Origin: a bacterium
Lineage (GTDB): Bacteria; Krumholzibacteriota; Krumholzibacteria; LZORAL124-64-63
Direction: 5' to 3'
DNA: 5,449 nt
NCBI GenBank assembly: GCA_016873405.1
Contig: VGXH01000168.1
Span: 1-5,449 of the forward strand
Of this stretch, positions 1 to 5,449 are shown in pieces (within the stretch, counting starts at the first letter, position 1; every line of letters begins with the position of its first letter). The notes beneath the pieces were generated by a model. The model was not told the origin of the DNA. It was given only the letters and a program-made list of their open reading frames with translations, and ran no database searches. Made by a program: the position numbers and the translations under genes.

Positions 1-2088
1 GGGGCCGGTGCGCGTCGCGGCCGGCGCCGCCGCCGCGAGCGCGACCTCCCACTCGCGCCAGCGATGCAGCACGGCCTGCGGCGGGTTGTCGACGATCGCG
101 TCGGCGGGCGCCAGCCCCGCCAGCGCCTCGGCCGCCCGTCCGCCGCAGTACCAGCGGGCGACGGTCAGCGAGCGGGCGGCGGCCGGCGCGCCGCCGGTAT
201 GGTCCAGGTGCCCGTGCGTCAGGACGACCGCGTCCAGGCGGCGGTGGCCATGGCGGCGCAGCCAGGGCAACACCTCCCGCTCGAACGGCCCGCTGCGCGC
301 GGCGCGGCCGCCCCAGACGCCGCCCGTGTCCAGGAGCACGGTCCAGCCGTCGGGCAGGACCAGCAGACCGCAGTCGCCCTGGCCGACGTCGAACTGGCGC
401 AGGACGACGGCCGCCCGCAGCGAGGCGAGCCAGACCGGCGCCGCGCCCAGGGCCAGGCCCGCCGGCGCGGTCAGCCCCAGCAGCAGGATCATCGCGCCCG
501 GACGTCCGGCCCGCCGCAGGCGGGCCAGCCCCAGCAGCAGGCCCGCGCCGCCCACCATCCAGATCGCCACCTGCCAGAGCACCGGCGGCGGCAGGCCCAG
601 TTCCCAGCCGCCGGCGCGCGTCGCCGCCCAGCCGACGCCCGCCGCCAGCACGCGGAACAGGAGCCAGGCCAGGGCACCGCAGGCCTGGCCGAGCGGGGCG
701 CAGAGCGGCCAGGCCGCCAGCCCGGTCACCGTCACCCAGACCGCGGCCCCGAACAGGGGCACCGCCACCAGGTTGGCCAGCGGCGCCAGGAGCGGCAGCC
801 GCCCGAAGGCGGCGGCGGCGACCGGCAGCGTGAACCACTGCGCCGCCAGGGTCACGCCCAGCCCGCTGCCGAGCCACGACCAGGGTCGGCGGGTGCTGAA
901 GCGCAGGCCGCCGGTGACGCGGCTGACCGCCAGGATGCCGCCGGCGGCGAGATACGACAGGCGCAGGCCGGTGTCGAGCGCGGCGGCCGGCTCCCAGGCC
1001 ACGCTGGCCGCGTACAGAAGGCCGATCCCGCGCAGCGGGTCGAACCGGCGGCCGAGACACGGGCCCAGCAGGGCGAGCGAAGCCAGGCCCGCCGCGCGCA
1101 CCACCGAGCCGGGCACGCCGGTCAAGACCGCGTACGGCGGCAGCAGGAGCAGCACGGGCACGGCGGCGAAGACCGGGCCGAGCCCGGCCGCCCGGGCCGG
1201 CAGCAGCACCAGCCCCAGCAGGATCCCCACGTGCAGGCCGCTGACGGCGAACAGGTGCGCGAGTCCGAGGTCGGCGAACGGCTCGCTCGCCGCGCGGCTG
1301 CCGGGATCGCGAGCTCCGAGCAGGACCGAGGCCGCGAGCGACGCTTCGCGCGGCGGCAGCAGTTCGCGCAGGCGGGCGACGAGGCCGGCCTGCAGCGGCG
1401 ACAGCCAGCGCGCGCCCACCCACGCCGCCGGATCGGCGGTCCCCGGCGTCACCGCCAGGAGGGAATCGGCGCGTCCGGTCCACCCCAGGGCGCGCCCGGC
1501 CAGGTGGCGGCGGTAGTCGAAGCCGCCCTCGATTCCGGCGCCGCGCGGCCGGGCCGCGCGCAGGTGCGCGACGGTCAGGGCGCCGACCGCCGCCGGCGGG
1601 CCGGCGGCGGTCAGCAGCACGCCGTCGCCGGCCGCCGGCAGAGGGGCCTCCGGGTCCAGCGCGTCTGGGATCGGCGCGTCCGGCCTCGCCGCGCGGAACG
1701 CGAGCACGCGGGCCGGCGCGCGCCAGCGACCCTCGGCCGCCGGCGCCGGCCAGCCGGTGACCCGCAGCAGCGCGGCGCCGTCGACGGCGACCGGCACGGC
1801 CGGCGACCACGGATCGGGCGCCGTCGCGTCGACGCGGTCGAGGCGGGCGGCCCGCTCGCCCCAGCCCCAGGCGCCCGCGAGCGTGAACGTCGCCGCGCCG
1901 GCGGCCAGCAGGCCCGCCCGGCCGGCCCCGCAGGCCAAGAGCGGCGTCAGCGACAACCAGCGGCCCCAGGCGCCGTCGTCGCCGCGCAGGAGCGCCGGCG
2001 CCGGCGCCGACAGGCTGCCGCCCGCGGCGACGCCGCCCAGGTGCAGCGCGGCCCAGGCCAAGGGCCACCAGGTCCGGAAGCGGAGCAC
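1..2088 (-). CDS. comEC: ComEC/Rec2-family DNA internalisation channel protein (3' end beyond window)
   Basis: This is a polytopic inner-membrane protein that, in known ComEC/Rec2 proteins, carries single-stranded DNA into the cytoplasm during natural transformation. 696 codons are visible with no stop. The order is hydrophobic segments at about 7-25 and 40-75, then a soluble DUF4131/OB-like region to about 200 that ends in FDYRRHLAGRAL (F190), then the membrane-embedded competence domain (about 258-540). That domain has GLAHLFAVSGLHVG (VSGLHVG at 282-288), TGVPGSVVRA (from T323) and D372..LSYLA (377-381). A C-terminal metallo-beta-lactamase-like domain follows, with DVGQGD (567-572) and the metal-binding THGHLDH (624-630). 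About the last 100 residues are probably missing. The start is a GTG 20 nt after the upstream cyclase stop, chosen because MLRFRTWWPLAW leads straight into the first membrane segment. No good ribosome binding site is visible, so translation may be coupled to the upstream gene. The family call is firm; the exact start is less so. Confidence 0.95.
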   Translation of the reverse strand, partial: MLRFRTWWPLAWAALHLGGVAAGGSLSAPAPALLRGDDGAWGRWLSLTPLLACGAGRAGLLAAGAATFTLAGAWGWGERAARLDRVDATAPDPWSPAVPVAVDGAALLRVTGWPAPAAEGRWRAPARVLAFRAARPDAPIPDALDPEAPLPAAGDGVLLTAAGPPAAVGALTVAHLRAARPRGAGIEGGFDYRRHLAGRALGWTGRADSLLAVTPGTADPAAWVGARWLSPLQAGLVARLRELLPPREASLAASVLLGARDPGSRAASEPFADLGLAHLFAVSGLHVGILLGLVLLPARAAGLGPVFAAVPVLLLLPPYAVLTGVPGSVVRAAGLASLALLGPCLGRRFDPLRGIGLLYAASVAWEPAAALDTGLRLSYLAAGGILAVSRVTGGLRFSTRRPWSWLGSGLGVTLAAQWFTLPVAAAAFGRLPLLAPLANLVAVPLFGAAVWVTVTGLAAWPLCAPLGQACGALAWLLFRVLAAGVGWAATRAGGWELGLPPPVLWQVAIWMVGGAGLLLGLARLRRAGRPGAMILLLGLTAPAGLALGAAPVWLASLRAAVVLRQFDVGQGDCGLLVLPDGWTVLLDTGGVWGGRAARSGPFEREVLPWLRRHGHRRLDAVVLTHGHLDHTGGAPAAARSLTVARWYCGGRAAEALAGLAPADAIVDNPPQAVLHRWREWEVALAAAAPAATRTGP

Positions 2089-2108
2089 GGAGTCCGGCGC
2101 GCGGCCGG

Positions 2109-3545
2109 CTAGCGCGAGCGGGGAACCAGACGCAGGTGTTGGCCGTCGTTGTCCCAGAAGTGGCATTGGTCGCGACCGAGGTCCTTCGACAGGTAGAGCA
2201 TCGCGTCCGCCTTGCGATAGAGCTCGAAGGGATCGAGCCCCGCGCCGGGGAACGTCACGGCGCCCGCCGAGAACGTCACGCGCAGCGGGATCCGCTGGCC
2301 GTCCTCGGCGACGACCTCCGTGTAGTCGGCGTCCAGCAGGCGCCCGACCACCTCGTGCGCGGCCTCGGCCGGCGTATCGGTCAGGATCAGCGCGAACTCC
2401 TCGCCGCCGACGCGGCACACGTGGTCGATGCGGCGCAGCTCTTCCTGCAGGCGCCGGGCCAGCATGCGCAGGACGCGGTCGCCGGCCGGATGCCCGTAGC
2501 GGTCGTTGACGGCCTTGAAATGGTCCAGGTCCGCGATCACGAGCGTGAGCGGGCCCTGGGCGCGGCGGGCGCGCTCCAGTTCGAGCGGGAACTGGCTGTC
2601 GAAGAAGGCGCGGTTGAAGACGCCGGTCAGGCCGTCGCGGTGGATGCGCAGGTTGACGTCGCGCTGGCTCTGCCAACGACGGGTGACGAAGCGCGACAGG
2701 CGCTCGGCCAGGTGCAGCGGCGTCTCGCGCCCCCACTCGCCGGTCGCCGACAGATAGAGCAGCCCGGCCTCGTCCGGCGGCAGCGGGCCTTCACCCTGGC
2801 GGGTCGGCTCCCAGAGGGGAACCGCCGCGGCGCAGTCCGGCTCAGCGCCGCGACGCCGCGCATGGCGCCGCCGCACCTCCGCCGGCAGATCGGCCGCGTC
2901 CGGGATCCAGACCGAATGGCCCGCCGGTCGCAGCGACTGCCAGCCGGCGGCCAGCGCCGATCCTTCGAGCGCCCCGAGCCGGTCCGCATCGTCGGGGGCC
3001 GACTCGCCGGCCGGCAGCTGGAGATTGAGGTCGAACTGGGGCACGAAGCGGGCGACCAGGCGCAGCGCCCCGGCCAGGATGCTCCCCTTGTCGGTCGCGC
3101 GCGGGTCCGCGGTCTCGAGATCCTGGGCGTACTCCATGGCGCCGAGCAGCCCGGCGACCTCGGCCAGGCCGGACCCCTGGCCGCCGACGGGCGGCGTCAG
3201 CGCCGGCGGGCCGGGCGGCAGGGGCGCATCCACGCCGAGGGGGCCGAGGTCCACGAGCTGTCGGGAGCCCGTGACCAGGGCGTACGGGCCGCCGGCCTGG
3301 CCGGGCGCGCCCTCCACGGCCACGCGCAGCAGGCGGCCGCTGCGCAGCAGCTCCGCCACGACGGCGCGCCCCACCGCGCGCAGGCGTGCCCGTTCGCCCG
3401 ACCGCAGGGCGCGGCGCACGGCGTCGCGCTGCGCGGGGCCGATCGCCTCGAGCGGCAGTTCGGCAGCCAGAAGGCGCCGCAGGCCGGTCAGGTTGTGGTC
3501 CATGGTCGGAGCCGTGCGCTTCCCTGGGCTCGATACGGGGTTCAT
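2109..3545 (-). CDS. GGDEF-domain diguanylate cyclase with N-terminal GAF-like region
   Basis: Predicted to join two GTP into the second messenger c-di-GMP. The C-terminal GGDEF domain (about 297-462) looks complete: D304-G-L-T at its start with N311-R312, ADLDHFKAVND with metal-binding D339, the active-site GGEEF at 380-384, and ADAMLYLSKDLGRDQ near the end. R371-x-x-D374 lies five residues before GGEEF, matching the inhibitory I-site that binds c-di-GMP. Residues about 150-298 resemble a GAF sensor domain (strands around FDLNLQL and AAAVPLW, a long linking helix near 278-300), but this is inferred from pattern only. Residues 1-120 match nothing I recognise. There is no membrane segment or signal peptide, so it is probably cytosolic. 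It is first in a leftward unit with comEC, 20 nt apart. The start could be M1 (3545) or M15 (ATG at 3501-3503): the likely promoter leaves only about 5 nt before M1, while M15 has only a distant AGGGA (17 nt) as ribosome binding site. Enzyme class is sure; the signal sensed is unknown. Confidence 0.93.
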   Translation of the reverse strand: MNPVSSPGKRTAPTMDHNLTGLRRLLAAELPLEAIGPAQRDAVRRALRSGERARLRAVGRAVVAELLRSGRLLRVAVEGAPGQAGGPYALVTGSRQLVDLGPLGVDAPLPPGPPALTPPVGGQGSGLAEVAGLLGAMEYAQDLETADPRATDKGSILAGALRLVARFVPQFDLNLQLPAGESAPDDADRLGALEGSALAAGWQSLRPAGHSVWIPDAADLPAEVRRRHARRRGAEPDCAAAVPLWEPTRQGEGPLPPDEAGLLYLSATGEWGRETPLHLAERLSRFVTRRWQSQRDVNLRIHRDGLTGVFNRAFFDSQFPLELERARRAQGPLTLVIADLDHFKAVNDRYGHPAGDRVLRMLARRLQEELRRIDHVCRVGGEEFALILTDTPAEAAHEVVGRLLDADYTEVVAEDGQRIPLRVTFSAGAVTFPGAGLDPFELYRKADAMLYLSKDLGRDQCHFWDNDGQHLRLVPRSR

Positions 3546-3554
3546 CCCTGCCTT
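3546..3554 (-). promoter_or_regulatory. weak ribosome-binding-site candidate before ATG 3545 of the cyclase gene
   Basis: Read on the minus strand, AAGGCAGGG directly precedes ATG 3545, with AAGG 5 nt from the start codon. It would support the longer cyclase start. However, the predicted transcription start (about 3549-3550) falls inside it, so most of the site may be missing from the mRNA. Confidence 0.25.
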
Positions 3555-3555
3555 A

Positions 3556-3584
3556 ATTATGACCTATGATCAGGATTTTTTCAA
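3556..3584 (-). promoter_or_regulatory. sigma70-type promoter for the cyclase-comEC unit
   Basis: On the minus strand, TTGAAA (3584-3579) is followed by exactly 17 nt and then CATAAT (3561-3556). Each hexamer matches five of six consensus bases. It sits in the only markedly AT-rich stretch of the window, just upstream of the cyclase gene. The transcription start would fall near 3549-3550. That places it only about 5 nt before the first ATG (3545) and about 47 nt before the second in-frame ATG (3503). It is a prediction from sequence only. Confidence 0.65.
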
Positions 3585-3593
3585 GCATTGACG

Positions 3594-3622
3594 TTGGCGG
3601 CTGGTCCGGTACCTGCTATCTT
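3594..3622 (+). promoter_or_regulatory. candidate extended -10 promoter for the transglycosylase gene
   Basis: TTGGCG (3594-3599), a 17-nt spacer and TATCTT (3617-3622) preceded by TGC give a -35/extended -10 arrangement with four of six matches in each hexamer. The transcription start would be near 3629, with a leader of about 85 nt before ATG 3714. A better -35-like TTGACG lies just upstream (3588-3593), but it is 23 nt from this -10, which is too far. It faces away from the leftward promoter, and the two -35 regions are close together. Confidence 0.35.
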
Positions 3623-3669
3623 CCGCGGGACATCCAGCTGACGGAGCTCGAGCCGGGAACCCCGCTTTA

Positions 3670-3699
3670 CCCGACCGGTACCAAGGCGCTCCCGACCGG
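3670..3699 (+). repeat. 9-bp direct repeat in the transglycosylase leader
   Basis: CCCGACCGG occurs at 3670-3678 and again at 3691-3699, with starts 21 bp apart, close to two helical turns. The second copy overlaps the first two bases of the GGAAGG ribosome binding site. The related CCGGTACC occurs at 3606-3613 and 3675-3682. These could be regulator half-sites or chance in GC-rich DNA. The rest of the gap 3546-3713 shows nothing else beyond the promoters. Confidence 0.35.
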
Positions 3700-3703
3700 A
3701 AGG
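3698..3703 (+). promoter_or_regulatory. ribosome binding site of the transglycosylase gene
   Basis: GGAAGG ends 10 nt before ATG 3714. It is a moderate Shine-Dalgarno match, slightly long in spacing. A second AAGG (3710-3713) touches the start codon and is too close to serve. It favours ATG 3714 over later TTG codons in the long basic N-terminus (for example Leu13 or Leu18). Confidence 0.55.
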
Positions 3704-3713
3704 ACTGCCAAGG

Positions 3714-5449
3714 ATGACGTTTTCCGCCACCCTCCTGTGGGCCAGATCGTTGTGCCGCAGGCACTTGTTCCGCCACGGCCTGTGTCTGGCCCTGGCCGGC
3801 GCCGCGTTGTTCCCGTGGCTGTCCGGTTGCGCCTCGGGCGGGGCGCCGCGCACGGGGCCGGCCGACGCGCCCGGCCGCTATCTGGCCGAACACGGCAGCT
3901 TCGAGCGCGAAGGCCCCGACTTCGGCCTCCGGGACGGGGAAGCGGACGGGGCTCTGGAGCTGACGGCCGAGCCCCTGGTCGAACTCGAACTCGACGGGCA
4001 GGGCCGCGCCTCGCTGGCCTCGCTGGAGAAACTCGCGCAGAGCGCGCTCTCGCTGGCGGCCGAAGGCCGGCTGGACGCCGCCCAGGACCACCTGTTCGTG
4101 CTGGCCGACCAGGCGGAACTGCCGCCCCCGGCCGAGGCCGATTCGCTCTACCTCGAACAGCGCGCCAGCCTGCTGCGGCGCGCGGGGCTGCTGGCGGCGG
4201 TGCTGGCCGAGCAGTACGCGTTCGCCGGCGACCCGACGGCCGCGGACTCGCTGCTGGCCGACGGCTACGCGCGGCTGGGCCAGCTGGCCTTCCCCGACTC
4301 GCTCGTCCCGGCCACCGGGGCGCACCTGCCGGCCATCACCGTCGACCTCCTGAAGGTGGACAACCAGGCGGTCACGCGCTGGGTGAACTACTTCTCGGGG
4401 CGCGGCCGCGACCATGTCCAGATCTGGCTGGAGAGGCGCGCGGAGGTCGACTCGATGATCACGGCGATCCTCGACGAGAACGGCCTGCCGCGCGAGTTGC
4501 TCTACCTGGCGATGATCGAGAGCGGCCTGAGTCCCCGCGCGGTCTCGTACGCGAAGGCCGTCGGCTACTGGCAGTTCATGGCTCCGACGGGGCGCGGCAA
4601 CGGACTGCGCATCGACTGGTGGATCGACGAACGACGCGACCTCGAGGCCTCCACGCGAGCGGCGTGCCGCTATCTGCGCGCCCTCTACAACCAGTTCGGC
4701 GACTGGGCGCTGGTGCTGGCCGCGTACAACACGGGCGAAGGGCGCGTCGAGCGCACCATCAACCGGCACGGCCACGACGACTTCTGGAACCTGAAGCTCC
4801 CGCAGCAGACGGTGGACCACATCCCGAAGTTCATCGCCGCCGCGCGCATCGGCGAGGATCCGGAACGCTACGGCTTCACGGTGCCCGCCGCGCGCCCGCT
4901 CCAGTACGACCTGCTGCCGGTGGACGCGGCGACGGACCTGAAGGTCGTGGCCCGTTGCGCCGGCGTCGAGGAGTCGGTGATCGAGGCGCTCAACCCGGCC
5001 CTCGTGCGCGGGCTGGCGGCGCCGGACGGCAAGACCTACCAGGTGAAGGTCCCGCGCGGGACCGGCCCGGCGGCGCAGGTCGCGCTGGCGAAGCTGCCGG
5101 CGGACAAGCGCCTGACCTGGAGCCGGCATCGCGTGGCGCGCGGCGAGACCCTCGGACGCATCGCCGGCAGGTACGGCACGAGCGTGGCCGAGATCGCCAG
5201 GGCCAACAAGCTGGCCAAGCCCTACCTGATCCATCCCGGCGACGAGCTGCTGATCCCCATGCCCGGCCAGCTCAGCGCGCAGGCGGCCGCGAGACTGGCC
5301 GAGGCCGCCGGCGGCGCGAACGCGGCGTCGGGGGGCAAGACGGCAGCCAAGGCGGCGAAGAAGGCCAAGGGCGGCGGCCGCTACGAGCCGCCCGCCGGCT
5401 GGGAACGCGTCACCTACAAGGTCAGGCGCGGCGACACCGTGGGCGGGGG
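3714..5449 (+). CDS. MltD-like membrane-bound lytic murein transglycosylase lipoprotein with LysM repeats (3' end beyond window)
   Basis: Predicted to cleave the MurNAc-GlcNAc bond of peptidoglycan, forming 1,6-anhydro ends, while anchored to a membrane facing the periplasm. 578 codons are visible with no stop. A lipoprotein signal has basic residues R15-H21, a hydrophobic stretch 23-36 and the lipobox LSGC with lipidated C39. Residues 40-230 are mostly helical and not recognised. The GH23/SLT catalytic domain (about 235-385) has ELLYLAMIESGLSP with catalytic Glu269, GYWQFM (284-289), DERRDLEAS and AAYNTGEGRV (336-345). Residues about 397-450 form a degenerate LysM-like stretch (LNPAL), followed by a clear LysM at 472-515, an Ala/Lys/Gly-rich linker (516-565) and a second LysM beginning at Y568 (YKVRRGDT) that is cut by the window edge. 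ATG 3714 is chosen for GGAAGG 10 nt upstream and a sensible signal peptide. It is transcribed divergently from the cyclase-comEC unit. E. coli mltD has the same plan, but orthology is not proven. Confidence 0.94.
   Translation, partial: MTFSATLLWARSLCRRHLFRHGLCLALAGAALFPWLSGCASGGAPRTGPADAPGRYLAEHGSFEREGPDFGLRDGEADGALELTAEPLVELELDGQGRASLASLEKLAQSALSLAAEGRLDAAQDHLFVLADQAELPPPAEADSLYLEQRASLLRRAGLLAAVLAEQYAFAGDPTAADSLLADGYARLGQLAFPDSLVPATGAHLPAITVDLLKVDNQAVTRWVNYFSGRGRDHVQIWLERRAEVDSMITAILDENGLPRELLYLAMIESGLSPRAVSYAKAVGYWQFMAPTGRGNGLRIDWWIDERRDLEASTRAACRYLRALYNQFGDWALVLAAYNTGEGRVERTINRHGHDDFWNLKLPQQTVDHIPKFIAAARIGEDPERYGFTVPAARPLQYDLLPVDAATDLKVVARCAGVEESVIEALNPALVRGLAAPDGKTYQVKVPRGTGPAAQVALAKLPADKRLTWSRHRVARGETLGRIAGRYGTSVAEIARANKLAKPYLIHPGDELLIPMPGQLSAQAAARLAEAAGGANAASGGKTAAKAAKKAKGGGRYEPPAGWERVTYKVRRGDTVGG

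Noticed and set aside
2089..2108. Terminator or separate promoter between the cyclase gene and comEC
   Set aside because: The 20-nt gap is too short, with no T-run and no promoter-like hexamers; it reads as an operon junction.
8..2112. Two very long rightward open frames opposite comEC
   Set aside because: Their translations are Arg/Ala/Pro/Gln-rich with no domain motif. The minus strand carries unmistakable ComEC motifs throughout, so these are shadows of GC-rich coding DNA.
3565..3570. TATGAT as a rightward -10 element
   Set aside because: The hexamer is good, but the region 16-18 nt upstream has nothing like a -35 and there is no TG extension.
2136..3591. Rightward open frames opposite the cyclase gene
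   Set aside because: No recognisable domains and Arg/Gly/Ala-biased composition, whereas the opposite strand encodes a complete GGDEF domain.
3646..3653. GCTCGAGC palindrome as operator or terminator
   Set aside because: An 8-bp perfect palindrome without a loop, without a second copy and without a following T-run; expected by chance in GC-rich DNA.
3570..5234. Long leftward open frame of about 550 codons opposite the transglycosylase
   Set aside because: It lacks recognisable motifs and mirrors the strongly supported SLT/LysM gene. Its beginning has no convincing ribosome binding site and its end runs through the promoter island.
1..5449. Mobile element, CRISPR array, tRNA/rRNA or a novel defence-type system
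   Set aside because: No transposase or integrase motifs, no regularly spaced repeats and no RNA gene structure seen by eye. All three genes belong to well-known housekeeping or competence families.

Overview
The window is very GC-rich (by eye around 70%), with almost uniformly G/C third codon positions. It looks like bacterial chromosome. The lipoprotein-type MltD-like murein transglycosylase suggests a diderm (Gram-negative-type) organism. Taxonomy cannot be fixed from the sequence. A proteobacterium or a GC-rich environmental lineage of the FCB or Eisenbacteria/Krumholzibacteria kind would both fit, and that is only a guess.

Layout: two genes run leftward and one runs rightward from a shared intergenic region at about 3546-3713. 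Leftward, a GAF-like/GGDEF diguanylate cyclase (2109-3545) is followed after 20 nt by a ComEC/Rec2-family DNA-uptake channel gene (GTG start at 2088) that runs off the left edge without a stop. Rightward, a lipoprotein lytic transglycosylase of the MltD type with LysM repeats starts at 3714 and runs off the right edge inside its second clear LysM. Most other long open frames are antisense or out-of-frame shadows produced by the base composition.

The intergenic region holds an AT-rich island with a near-consensus sigma70-type promoter firing leftward (TTGAAA, 17 nt, CATAAT). A weaker extended -10 promoter candidate fires rightward. The leftward promoter lies so close to the first possible ATG of the cyclase gene that translation from it would be almost leaderless, so the cyclase start is uncertain (3545 or 3503).

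The cyclase would make c-di-GMP and keeps a product-inhibition I-site. Its tight linkage to comEC suggests co-expression of a second-messenger enzyme with the inner-membrane DNA channel. The divergent transglycosylase remodels peptidoglycan; a link to DNA uptake is possible but is not shown by the sequence. All three genes belong to known families. I see no mobile element, CRISPR array, RNA gene or clearly new system here.
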